Shown here: positions 35,249 through 45,800 of the stretch, one piece after another | Numbering within the stretch: position 1 is the stretch's first letter | Layout of the letters: each line of letters starts with the position of its first letter | Origin: an uncultured Eubacterium sp. | GTDB taxonomy: Bacteria; Bacillota; Clostridia; Lachnospirales; Lachnospiraceae | Assembly: GCA_910585745.1 (NCBI GenBank) | Contig: CAJUFM010000015.1 | Location: 1 to 47,175, forward strand | Length of the DNA stretch: 47,175 bases | Direction of reading: 5' to 3' | The notes under the pieces: generated by a model | Told to the model about the DNA's origin: nothing | The model's database searches: none | What the model saw: the letters and a program-made list of their open reading frames with translations, nothing else | Position numbers and translations under genes: made by a program

Positions 35249-35439
35249 TTTCAAATGGTTCTGTATTTTTTCGGTGGTTTTGTGTAAAAGCTGTGTAAAA
35301 TGGTGATGTATTTTGTGTACGATTCTGTGTAAAAAGTGAAATATTTCCAGAAGATTGTTCCTTTGTTTCGTTTTACTCTACTATCTTATCATCGGCCTTC
35401 GCAAATAGAACACAGATAACAGATACAAACCATTTGAAA
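35249..35439. repeat. Arm-type and inverted repeats in the gap between the ABC gene and int remnant
   Basis: The 381-bp gene-free stretch 35068-35448 holds three perfect TGTGTAAAA copies (35281-35289, 35292-35300, 35326-35334) and one near copy (35314-35322), spaced about 11-12 bp or multiples. TTTCAAATGGTT at 35249-35260 recurs inverted at 35428-35439. AAATGGTTCTG (35253-35263) recurs directly at 37183-37193. Such layouts resemble the integrase arm sites and ends of Tn916-type elements. Confidence 0.5.
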
Positions 35440-35448
35440 TTGGAAACC

Positions 35449-36647
35449 TCAAGAAATCTTGAACACCTTGCCATTGCTGTCATTCCCTATGTCTTTACAT
35501 ACATTCTGCACAGCATCCAGATTGTCCATCTCATCACGCATACGTTTTTCATCCACATGATTGTAGACTTTCATGGTAAATGCCAAATTCTGATGTCCCA
35601 TAATCTCCTGTAAAGTTCTCTGGTCCATTCCCTTTTCTGCCATACCGGTACAAGCAGTATTCCGGAGTATGTGGGTAGAAATGTTCGGCAACAGTTCCGG
35701 TTCGGTATCTGTCTTGATGGCATTCGCAATCTTTCTTGCATTGCACTCATACACAATACGATGAATCAGCAAATCCAGTCTCCCCGCATTTAACAGTTGC
35801 CCATCTTCTCTCAAAAATACAAACCCATTATGACCATCTACAATATGGTCTCAAATAAGCCTGCTTTTTGCATCTGTTTTTTCTGCATTTTTAATGCTTG
35901 CAACGCTCGCATACTTAACGAAATCTTTCGGATACTTTTGATGGTCTTTGGATCTGTTACCTGAAAACGCCGCTCATCCTTTTCATCTAACTCGTAGATA
36001 AGCTGATGGTCAATCTTAATAAAGCGCTTATGAAAATCCACATCTGACCATGTCAGACCAATACTTTCCCCGCAACGACAACCCGTTTCAAAAAAGAATA
36101 CAAACAGGTTATAGTACCAGCTTAATTCCTGACTATGTTCTACAAACTCTAAGAAACCCCTTGCTGTTCTATCGTCAACGCTTCTCTCTTATTATTGTAG
36201 ATTCCCAACTCCTTTGTACAGCCCTTTGCATAATTCCTTCTTACCATATCTTCGGATTCCGCATAGTTGAACATGGCATTTAGCACCTTATGAAGCAGAA
36301 TTCTTGTTCCAGATACCCACATAGTTCTCACTGGTTCTTTTCTTAATCTTCTTCCGCTTGGTCTGCATCTTGACATAGTGGTCAAACAGTTCATTCAAGG
36401 TCATGCTGCTGGAAATGTTAGAAATCAAATCCCTGTTGTTTTCCTCAATCTGCTCTTCCTTGGTGCGTAAGGCATCCTCTTGCCTTTTGCCCTTTGGGTG
36501 TGTATCTGTTTCCACCAACCGCCAACTGTAAATCGTCTGATATGTGCCACTGCAATTCATGTAATGGTACATATAACGTCCGTCTGTCCTCTGGCTCTCC
36601 CCTTTCCGTAAAATACGTCCTATTTTATCTCTTCTTTTTTCTGTCAT
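35449..36647 (-). pseudogene. Degenerate Tn916-type integrase
   Basis: Four fragments in different frames read as one Tn916-family tyrosine integrase. The N terminus (36288-36647) has MTEKRRDKIGRILRKGESQR and GRYMYHY, the arm-binding domain. Then comes a core-binding part (36149-36394, ending TIEQQGVS), a catalytic part (35838-36041), and the C terminus (35449-35814). The C terminus keeps HILR, LGHQ-like IMGHQ and VYNH with the nucleophile Tyr. At least three frameshifts (near 36290, 36150 and 35840) make it inactive. Together with the xis remnant it marks a decayed integrative element at the island edge. Confidence 0.85.
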
Positions 36648-36787
36648 ATTGCTTCGCTCCTTTCGAGAAAGGGCTTCAATATGATAGTTTTATTATACCG
36701 CATCAAAGCCCTGTTCGCTATAAGAAATCTGCCTTTTTGCCTTTTCTTAGCTTTGTTCTCGCTAACGCTAGGAATTACGGCTACTGC

Positions 36788-37005
36788 CTAGATAACATTA
36801 AGTTTGTTGATGTATTCTTCAAACAGCTTTCTCTTTATCTGTGGGTCTGTTTCCGTTCCACAGAATATAAGGAGCATTTGCGTTTTCATCAATCAACTTA
36901 CGAAGTTTTGCCCTTCCTATCCGGAAATATCTTGCTAATAGTTTTCCCTTGGCTTTTTACATCTGCTTTGTTGGTTAATGGAATTATTTTGTCTTCTTTG
37001 CTCAT
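36788..37005 (-). pseudogene. Degenerate excisionase (Xis) of Tn916 type
   Basis: From an ATG at 37005 with AGGAGAGG upstream, the sequence starts MSKEDKIIPLTNKADVK. The homologous core continues in a second frame as LLARYFRIGRAKLRKLID, then ENANAPYILWNGNR, and the C terminus FEEYINKLNVI is in yet another frame. This is the winged-helix excisionase that normally precedes int in Tn916-type elements. Two frameshifts; inactive. Confidence 0.75.
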
Positions 37006-37259
37006 GGTGTATCCTCTCCTCAAACTTGATTTTCTTATTTTTGCTAAGATATCTTAGATGGTTTGAGGATACTATTTTTGATGGTATTTGAACAGTGCGT
37101 GAGATGGTATCTTTGAAAGGGTATATACCATAAGATGATATTATCAAAAGTTCTTTATCCTGAAGTAATCTTTGTATCTCTTAAATGGTTCTGATAGGTA
37201 TGTAGATTCGTTCGTAAGAATTATAGCATATCCTTCAATGAAATCCGATATCGTTCGCT

Positions 37260-37355
37260 TCATTTCTTTAACACAAATTCTTCTTCGTCCACATCAATAA
37301 CACAGTCTTTTGTTTTGTATTCCAATTCTATTGGAATACAGCCTTTGTACGTCAT
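37260..37355 (-). CDS. Small ORF or gene fragment of 31 residues
   Basis: A 31-residue frame from ATG 37355 to TGA 37260: MTYKGCIPIELEYKTKDC followed by an acidic VDEEEFVLKK end. Composition looks coding, but no convincing ribosome-binding site is seen. It could be the 3' end of a lost gene, an antitoxin-like fragment, or chance. The rest of 37006-37420 holds repeated ATGGTAT-like motifs (37055-37130) and no other gene. Confidence 0.3.
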   Translation of the reverse strand: MTYKGCIPIELEYKTKDCVIDVDEEEFVLKK

Positions 37356-37420
37356 CACCCATATATCAATTGATCATTAATGGAACAATACTTATCACGA
37401 TTGCCACCACCATGAAAAGA

Positions 37421-39694
37421 TCATAAAATCTCTTCTTCTGCCTTCAGCACATTCCTACACATAAGCTCCAATTGCTCTACATAATCTAAATCCTCTATAT
37501 CCTGAGTTTCCCATAACTCATCAGCTCTCGTTACAATCTGGTCGGTAATGTCTCCCTCCTCGTTATACCATACTTGCACCAAATCATCCGAAGTAATCTT
37601 AACCTTGGTTTCCGACATAAATATTAATGAACTTAACTTGTCAGCATCCTTGCCCCTTCTTACATAGTCAATGTTTTTGCATAGTCTCATTGAAACCTCA
37701 AGATACAAAGGACAGGCATGGTATCCAGTCATTTGCTTACCATTTAATCTGTGAGGGATATAGAACGTATCCTCTTCAGGGCTTTCTAACATAACAACAA
37801 AATTGTTTGCATCTATGAATCCTTGATAATTTGTAACTGTTCTCGGATACTTTACAAAATAGTATCTCCAATCTTTATGCTTATCAAGTTTAGGAAGATT
37901 ATTGTTTATTATGATTTCAAGGCTTTCTTCTATATCTAATGAGTCTGCATCATAATACTGTTCAAGAAACTCTGTTATTATCTCCGGATAATCATTCCGA
38001 TCCGTTGTTGAAAGGATGTTATACCAATCTCTTACTCTGTTTCCATAATAATATCTTCGCCCAAAATAACTATTTCCGAGGTCAATACCGTAATCATTCA
38101 CTGACAACATAGCCCGGAGAAGTTTTTCAAAAAACTGTTCACTAAATAGCTCAGCAATATTGTCAGCCAAATATTCAATATATCGCTTCTTCACAAAGGG
38201 CATGACATTATGGATAAATGTCCTGAATTCGTCCATGTCTTCCAGTTTGTGTATATACTCCTCCATCTCAGGATGTTCAATAATATAATCTGCCTTATCT
38301 TTTTCGTATTTAAGGCTTTCACTATTTACTCTATCATCCTCCATTCCTGAAACAAATTCATAAATATTGTCTACCTCCATGATTTCATCAAGGCCAAATG
38401 AGATATACGGTATTCCATGTCTGCAAAAACGAAAGTCCGGTGTATAACTCTCATATTTCCTCTGCCGCACCTTAACAACAAAATTGCGGATGATTCTTAC
38501 ATAATTCTTTATGTTATCATCTGTCATGCCCTTCTTTTTGAAGTGAACGAGCCTCTTCATGAACAGAAACAAAAGCACCTTATTAAATACCTTCAAACCA
38601 TTCTTTCTAATGGTTGCATCAATAAGATTGTGCTTATCATCAAACACACGAACCTTGCCCTCGCAATACTGGTTAGAGAATACAGAATCAAGGCACTCAT
38701 CTATTTCTTCCTTACTCTTCCACAAATCAAAAAGCTCATATAACTCCTCAACTTTCTCCTCAGTATCATAGAATGAAATCAATCCACGGATATCTGTTAC
38801 CTTGAATGGCGAGTTTCCATCTTTTTGAGCTGCATACTCAAGGTATATCATCTCTGTAAAATAAAGGAATAAATACATAAACTGCTCATCGATTGTATTA
38901 TCAATCGGAGACCTATAGTCCCACAGTAAATCAGTCCACTTTGCATCTACAGATACCTCAAAATGCTCATATGGTAATCCATTCTTTTTCATATGCTGTA
39001 TAAACTTAGCCTTGAAATTCTCGAAGTCAGATAGATTTTTTCCACGAGCGTTCATCTTGATATACAAATCATCTGTCAAGGCATAGTTCTCCATCGGCAA
39101 ATAGTTAAACGTTATTATGGGAGCCTCACCCATATCCCTCGTCAAGAGGGGATATAATTCTTTATCTTCATCAAAGAACTTCTCGTGTATCGCATCAAGC
39201 ATTACAAGCATATGGCGGATGGTTGGATCCATATCCCATATGTCAAAGTATATATTTTGGTCTTTTATATACTCCGATGGCGATATCCCTCCCTCCGGGA
39301 TATAATCCATATCAATCAGCTTTTCACAAAACTCCCGTGAGCTGATTCTTGTTTCATATGAAAAATTTTGCAGTACCTCTCTTGCTTCCTCAATTGAACC
39401 TTCTTTACAGGCAATATACCAATGTAGAAGATAAAGAGTTGTAAGCCTCTGCTGCCCATCCAAAGGGTATAGTATTCCGTTCTTAAAAGTTCCATAAACG
39501 AAATCAAAATCCATGTTCTTTTCATTAATTAAAGCATTATATATCGAATCAAGCAGTTCAGTCCTTATAGCTGTAACATTCTCCGATATTCTTCCCTGTG
39601 CGTAGTCTCTCTGCATTATAGGAATTTTTATTGTATATTCATTTACCAACCTCCAAAAAGTATATCTGCTGTTATCTGACTGTATGTCTGGCAT
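37421..39694 (-). CDS. DUF262-domain protein, GmrS/RloF-like
   Basis: 757 residues. DUF262 motifs: PIMQRDYAQGR near the N terminus (35-45), LDGQQRLTTLYLLHW, and ALTDDLYIKMNARGKNLSDFE. DUF262 has a ParB-like fold and in GmrSD-type enzymes binds or hydrolyses nucleotide to license DNA cleavage. No DUF1524 nuclease motif is apparent in the C-terminal half, which is large and helical. It starts 4 bp after the upstream DUF262/DUF1524 gene, with GGAGG. The pair, in an island with restriction genes, is probably a phage-defence module. Confidence 0.78.
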   Translation of the reverse strand: MPDIQSDNSRYTFWRLVNEYTIKIPIMQRDYAQGRISENVTAIRTELLDSIYNALINEKNMDFDFVYGTFKNGILYPLDGQQRLTTLYLLHWYIACKEGSIEEAREVLQNFSYETRISSREFCEKLIDMDYIPEGGISPSEYIKDQNIYFDIWDMDPTIRHMLVMLDAIHEKFFDEDKELYPLLTRDMGEAPIITFNYLPMENYALTDDLYIKMNARGKNLSDFENFKAKFIQHMKKNGLPYEHFEVSVDAKWTDLLWDYRSPIDNTIDEQFMYLFLYFTEMIYLEYAAQKDGNSPFKVTDIRGLISFYDTEEKVEELYELFDLWKSKEEIDECLDSVFSNQYCEGKVRVFDDKHNLIDATIRKNGLKVFNKVLLFLFMKRLVHFKKKGMTDDNIKNYVRIIRNFVVKVRQRKYESYTPDFRFCRHGIPYISFGLDEIMEVDNIYEFVSGMEDDRVNSESLKYEKDKADYIIEHPEMEEYIHKLEDMDEFRTFIHNVMPFVKKRYIEYLADNIAELFSEQFFEKLLRAMLSVNDYGIDLGNSYFGRRYYYGNRVRDWYNILSTTDRNDYPEIITEFLEQYYDADSLDIEESLEIIINNNLPKLDKHKDWRYYFVKYPRTVTNYQGFIDANNFVVMLESPEEDTFYIPHRLNGKQMTGYHACPLYLEVSMRLCKNIDYVRRGKDADKLSSLIFMSETKVKITSDDLVQVWYNEEGDITDQIVTRADELWETQDIEDLDYVEQLELMCRNVLKAEEEIL

Positions 39695-39697
39695 GGC

Positions 39698-41410
39698 TTA
39701 TCCCTCCTTTAAGAACTCTCCAAGAGTATTTTTGATAGCTTGTAAGTAATCTGCTCTGTCCTTCTGACTCCAATAATGAATCTGGCTTGCATCCTCGCTA
39801 TAGTATTTCAGAAAAACATTTCTTGTACATATAGGAATAAACTCTCCGTTCCTATCCTTTTCGACTATGATTCTTCTCTTAACATCGAAGAAACTGTTAT
39901 TGAGGGCACTATTTGTATTTCTGTCAAGTAATGCCAAGTTGCTTATATTATTCAAATCCGTACCATAATCAGACTCTATTTCTTTGCAGATTTCATCAAA
40001 AAGCCGAGCGAAACTGTCCTGTGTTATATGTCTCCTATCGAAGTTCTCAAGCATATCAACAATCTTTTCATATTTATTGCTGCCTTCCTGATCCACGAAG
40101 GTTTTGAAACTTGTAAGATGTTCATCTAGCCATGCAAGCATAGCATTGGAAGAATTCAGAATACCTTCTGCATTTTGAGCATGTATATGTTCCAAGGACC
40201 ACTCATTCTTCTGGTATTCATCGAAGCGGAATCTGGAATAAGCATTACTTTTATTCATAACTGTTATAACATTGAACAAAAGAAGTACCGTATTGATATC
40301 AGCTGCATCATCGTTATAATCCAAAATGCTAATATCCCCTATCCGCTCCATCCTTCTCTTGATAGTGTCCTTTATATTTCCAAGAAACTCAGACTTTGAA
40401 TAGTTGTAAGCCTTATATTCGTAAATCAGGTCTTCAATTGTACTGAGTTTCCTTGATGTGATAAATCCTATCAGATGGTAATAAACCTGATTGTTATACC
40501 ACTCCATAACAGTCTGAAAATAATCTTTGATTTTCTTCCACACGTCATCAACTGACATGTTTTTTAGCATTTCATTAAACTTATAAAAAGTCGCAAATTC
40601 TCCATTGGTCTCATAGTCACTATAATTTATAGAATCAAAAATGTATTCAATACGAACCTCCGGCTGTTTTGAATACTGCCGATTGATAAAATACCAAACC
40701 TTATCATCCTGCAATGTGTTTTCTATTGTATCCCACTCATTAGCAATCTCCATTTGACGTAAATATGTGACCTTGCTATCCTCGGAATAATTTGATTCCC
40801 TAAGAAGCAGCGCCTTGATAAGCTCCGCATTTGCAAGCGGAATCTTCCCAATATTGAGTCTGGTAAAAATGCTCTCCGCATCTGCACCATCATCAACCTC
40901 ATACCAAATTACCTTGCAGAACCTTAACAGATGGGTTGTCATCTCCGTCTCAAGGGAGTATTCTTCATGTTCTTCTATCATTGTGTCAAACCAATTTTCA
41001 ACAGTAGCAAAAGCTGTCTTCATAAAATAGAAATCAATATTCTTTTCTACAATCTCCTCTTTTGCCCTATCACAAATCTCATCAAGGAATTTTTTGCTAC
41101 CATCTCTTATCTCATAATCAATACTATAGGTTCTTCGCTGATTAAGGTACTTCAGAATAATCAATATAGTGGTAAGTCTCTGCTGACCATCTATGACATC
41201 ATATAAATCTTCCCTTTTCTTCACAACAATAGGTTGGAGACAGTAAAACTCTCCTGCACTTGTATTTATGGAATTTTTAAACTCATATAAATCATTCAAC
41301 AAATCTTCTACTTGCTGAACATTCCATCTGTATCCCCTTTGGTATGTGGGAATAAAGAACTTCTTATTAATCAGTTTATTTACTTCCCATAGTTCAATCG
41401 TATTTGACAC
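39698..41410 (-). CDS. DUF262-DUF1524 protein, GmrSD-like
   Basis: 570 residues starting at a GTG with a weak upstream AAGGACGG. N-terminal DUF262: PTYQRGYRWN (21-30), DVIDGQQRLTTILII (71-85), and ESIFTRLNIGKIPLANAEL. The C-terminal DUF1524 HNH nuclease has WSLEHIHAQNAE and later LALLDRNTNSALNN. Fused DUF262-DUF1524 proteins resemble GmrSD, which cleaves glucosylated hydroxymethylcytosine DNA, and SspE, which senses phosphorothioate. Substrate here is unknown. It forms an operon with the next DUF262 gene (3-bp gap). Confidence 0.85.
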   Translation of the reverse strand: MSNTIELWEVNKLINKKFFIPTYQRGYRWNVQQVEDLLNDLYEFKNSINTSAGEFYCLQPIVVKKREDLYDVIDGQQRLTTILIILKYLNQRRTYSIDYEIRDGSKKFLDEICDRAKEEIVEKNIDFYFMKTAFATVENWFDTMIEEHEEYSLETEMTTHLLRFCKVIWYEVDDGADAESIFTRLNIGKIPLANAELIKALLLRESNYSEDSKVTYLRQMEIANEWDTIENTLQDDKVWYFINRQYSKQPEVRIEYIFDSINYSDYETNGEFATFYKFNEMLKNMSVDDVWKKIKDYFQTVMEWYNNQVYYHLIGFITSRKLSTIEDLIYEYKAYNYSKSEFLGNIKDTIKRRMERIGDISILDYNDDAADINTVLLLFNVITVMNKSNAYSRFRFDEYQKNEWSLEHIHAQNAEGILNSSNAMLAWLDEHLTSFKTFVDQEGSNKYEKIVDMLENFDRRHITQDSFARLFDEICKEIESDYGTDLNNISNLALLDRNTNSALNNSFFDVKRRIIVEKDRNGEFIPICTRNVFLKYYSEDASQIHYWSQKDRADYLQAIKNTLGEFLKEG

Positions 41411-41884
41411 GTTTTAACACCGTCCTTTCGTACATTTATTTATATAACTGAAACTCCTCTTTGGTCAATCCAGAATCTAACGCATGACACAAATAATATC
41501 TCGTCTATCAAGCACAAGAATACAAATCCATTTTCATAAAACATGTATATCAAACAATCTGCTTACCATATCATCCCTTAATTCACCAATTGATCTTCTA
41601 GTTAAATACGGAAACTCTTTTTCCAATACTCCCTGAAATTTTTCAAGTATTTCAAAAAACAATTGTTAATTTATTGAACATGCATTAACTTTTATTCTTC
41701 TTTCCACCTCTCTTTTATATGTTTACTCGAGTTCAATAACTTGTTCATAAAGTTTCCTTTGCGATATTTGAAGATTTTCCATCAACTTAATACCCATTAC
41801 ATTGTATAGTTTAACATAAAATGAAAATGAATAAAGAAAAATCTGAACCTATGTAATGAATGTTTAAAGTTCTCCTCTTATCCC
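41411..41884. other. Gene-free AT-rich gap
   Basis: 474 bp between the DUF262 operon and the transposase remnant. I see no gene, repeat or recognisable RNA. It probably carries the DUF262 operon promoter and the lost 5' end of the insertion sequence. Confidence 0.5.
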
Positions 41885-42675
41885 ATGGCAAGACTGACTG
41901 CATTGTATGACGTTACGAATGACTTGATTGTGGACGTCCAGTTTACGGGCATATCTATAGGCGAAAGAGAACATGCACACAGGCTCCTTTCATCAGGCAC
42001 CTTGACAAACGACAGAAATTACAGGAATCTAATCATATTTGACCGAGGATATCCGTCAAGGGCGCTGATACATGAACTTGAGGATAAAGGATTGTCTTAT
42101 TTGATCCGCTGTTCCCATTCTTTTCTTTCGTGCGTCAACGGATGTCCTGACGGCGACCATACCGTAACCGATATTTACAAAGGACGCACAACTCAGATTC
42201 GCGTTATAAAAGACACTTCGGGTGAAGCGCCGATATACTTGTCAGCAATCTTTTTGAAGAGCGTCAAGATGCTTCATACCATCAAAACCTGTACCACAGA
42301 AGATGGGAAATCGAAACGAAATACGGCGAGCTTAAAACTAAAATGCGGTTAGAAAACTTTTCGGGGAAAAATCCGCAGGCAATCCGTCAGGATTTGTATG
42401 CAGCTTTATTCATATCGAACTTATCTTCGCTGATGAAGTCATCTGCCGAGGCAGAAATAGAAGATAAATACCAGCTAAACAGAAGCTACATTATAGGCAT
42501 CGTTTCCCGATATGTGAGAAGTCTGCTGACCGTTCCAAATTACAAAAAGCAGCTTACGGCACTTATAACCCGAATTCAAAGAATGAGGTCAATCATTCGT
42601 CCTGATAGGCACTTCAAAAGGATATCTGGACATCACGAAACAACGAATGGGTTTTACATACGGGTAAATCTGTAA
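41885..42675 (+). pseudogene. IS4-type transposase remnant (DDE, N-terminally truncated)
   Basis: Two overlapping frames read as one transposase. The first (41885-42352) has RLTALYDVTNDLIVDVQFTG and LIIFDRGYPSRALIHEL with the second catalytic Asp. The second frame supplies HRRWEIETKYGELKTKMRLE with the catalytic Glu, then NFSGKNPQAIRQDLYAALF. A frameshift lies near 42240-42280, and the N terminus with the first Asp is absent. It is dead. Its right end probably lies between 42680 and 42720. Confidence 0.85.
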
Positions 42676-42740
42676 TACATAGGGGGAATTTCGGCTTAAG
42701 TTGACGACATTGATCCCCTAAAACCTCTCCTGAATATCAA

Positions 42741-42814
42741 AAATATTTACCCAATATCTATACCCCCAATACCTATACAACACTATTGGGAGTATAGATA
42801 TTGGGTAAATATTT
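42741..42814 (-). terminator. Long hairpin downstream of hsdR
   Basis: A 30-bp stem (arms 42741-42770 and 42785-42814) with one mismatch and a 14-base loop. The minus strand runs into TTTTTGATATT. It starts 12 bp beyond the hsdR stop, so it likely terminates hsdR; its unusual length could also mean a small miniature transposon end. Confidence 0.65.
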
Positions 42815-42825
42815 CGTAACACTTT

Positions 42826-45800
42826 TTATGGCTCATCCATATCCGTGTTATCCGTCCATAATTCACATTGTGTCATTACCGTTTGCACTGCATCATCCAT
42901 ACCCTCTGGCGGATATTTATGCTTTTTTAAAAGCTTCTTAATCATCATTCTCATTTTTGCCCTAGCCGAATCTCTTTTCTGCCAGTCAATAGTACGATTG
43001 TTTCTAAGTGTATCAGCCAATTCCTTTGTAATAGCAATCAATTCCTCATTCTCATAAAAATCTTTAATTGCCTGTGGCTTTGTCAAAGCATCATAAAAAG
43101 CTAATTCATCTGCTGTCAGACCCAACTGTTCTCCCTCTTTATGTGCCGCTGCTATCTGCTTTGCTAAATTGAGAAGCTCTTCTATAACCTGTTCATTCGT
43201 AAGCATACCATTAAGATAGCGGTTCATCGCTCCCTGAATAATTTCACTGAATTTCTCGGCTTTCACAACATTTGTACGCCGATATATCTGCACCTGCTCC
43301 GCAATCAACTTCTTTAACAATTCTACAGCAAGGTTTTTTTCCTTCATCCTCGAAATCTCTTCCAAAAATTTGGGATCAAATAAGGAAAATTCCTGTGAAA
43401 CATCAGAGAATAAATTGATTACTCCATCGCTCTTAATACTTGCCTTTAATAGCTCATTAATTCGTGTATTCATTTCTAATAACGAAATCTTTTTGCCTTC
43501 TCCTTTATTGATGTACCGCATCACAAGCACTCTGACAGATTCAAAAAACGCTGCTTCTACACGCAACTTCTCCTCTGCCAGAGAAGAACAAAGCGATAAT
43601 GCCTGCCTAAGAAGCAATGCTTCTTTTATAAAACTTTCCCGCTCTGATTGTTTATCAACTGCTACAATAAAATTTACTGCTCCACTTATGGTTTTTGAAC
43701 GTTCCAAATCTGTACCTGACATAAACTTAGAATAGTCATACCCATGGAAAATATCCTGACATATAGATAATTTTTCCAAGAATTTAGGGAATGCAACCTT
43801 TTCAATATCTGTATCACCATAATTCTTCTTATCACGGGATGTATAATCATTCATTGCTTCCTTTAATGCTGATGCAATACCAACATAATCAACGACCAGC
43901 CCTCCCTCTTTATCTTGGAAAACACGATTCACCCTGGCAATCGCCTGCATCAGATTATAGCCCTTCATTGGCTTATATACATACATGGTGGCAAGCGATG
44001 GCACATCAAATCCAGTCAACCACATATCCACTACAATTGCAATCTTCATAGGGCTTTCATCATCCTTGAACTTTTTTGCCAATTCATCCTTATGTCTTTT
44101 ATTGCCAATAATTTTACGCCATTCTTCGGGATCTTTATTGCTCTCAGTCATGACAACCCCAACTTTTTCATTCCATTGGGGGCGAAGTTCTAATATTCTA
44201 TTATAAATTTTCATGGCAATTGTTCTTGAATACGCAACAATCATAGCTTTACCAGTGAGTAAATTTTCACGGTTATTTTCATAATGATCCAAAATATCAT
44301 CCACAAGAGATGCTATTGTTTCATCATTTCCCAGTATTGCTTCCATCTGTCCCAGTTGTTTTTTACTTTTTTGAATGACCTCTGGAACAGCATTATTTGC
44401 CATAATATCATATTCGGCATCAATCAGCTTCAGCGTTTCTTCATCCAGCTTCAGATTTATCACACGGCTTTCATAATAGACAGGTCTCGTGGCTCCATCC
44501 TCCACCGCCTGCGTCATATCATAAACATCTATATAATCACCAAATACTTCTCTGGTACTTCTATCTTTTAATGAAATAGGTGTTCCGGTAAAACCTATAT
44601 AAGTTGCATTGGGCAAACTATTTCTAATAATTCTCGCTGTTCCAAGCTTTATTTTTCCAGTTTCAGCATCTACTTTCTCTTTCAATCCATACTGCCCGCG
44701 ATGCGCTTCATCCGCCATCACAATAACATTTCTCCGCTCAGATAATGCATCATCTGATTCTTCAAACTTCTGCATTGTAGTAAAAATAATACCATTTGCC
44801 TTTCTGCCATCAAGCAAAGACTTCAGATGTTCTCTGCTTTCCGCATGCATTGGTTCCTGACGCAAAAAATCTTTACACTTAGCAAATTGTCCATATAACT
44901 GATTATCAAGATCATTTCTATCTGTCAGCACAACTAATGTTGGGCTATCTAAAACTTCCTGCAACAAATGTGCATAAAATACCATTGATAGGGACTTTCC
45001 GCTACCCTGTGTATGCCAAAAAACACCGCCTTTTCCATCCGTCACCATTGCTCGCTTGGTAGATTCAATCGCTTTATTTACAGCAAAATATTGATGATAT
45101 CCGGCAAGTATCTTAAACTGCTTTAACCCTTCATTTGAAAAACAGATATAATTTTTAATGATATCTAACAATCGTTCCTTAATGAACATTCCCTCAAAAA
45201 ATGTATCAAACTGTGCAAACTGTGTATTTTCATAATTGCCATCCTTTGTTTTCCACTCCATAAACCTATCTTCACCTGAAGTAATTGTACCCGCTCTGGA
45301 TGTAGATTGGTCACTCAGTACACAAATACAATTATATATAAATATAGCAGGTATTTCCTGCATATAATTCCGAATCTGCAAATATGCTTCCGAAGCATCC
45401 GTTTCCTCTCGTGATGGAGATTTCAACTCAACTAATACAACCGGAATCCCATTAATAAAGATAAGTATATCCGGTCGTTTTTTACTATTCTCAATAAATG
45501 TCCACTGGTTAGCTATCATATATGAATTGTTATCAGTATTTTTATAATCCACAAGGTACACAATGCCAGAGTGTTCCTCTCCATTTTTAAAATAACGCAC
45601 CTCAATACCATGCTGTATATAATCCATAAACACAGCATTTTTCTGTATTAGTTCACTATTTTCATAATTCTTTAACTTATGTAATACATCTGTGATTGCC
45701 TCTTCCGGCATAGATGAGTTTAGCCTGTACAATGCATCAATAAGTTCTTCTTCATATAATGGGTTATAAAAATCTCTGTCTATGTCCGGTCCGTAAACAT

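Noticed and set aside
36494..37057. 187-residue plus-strand frame
   Set aside because: It is antisense to the decayed integrase and excisionase and has no recognisable domain.
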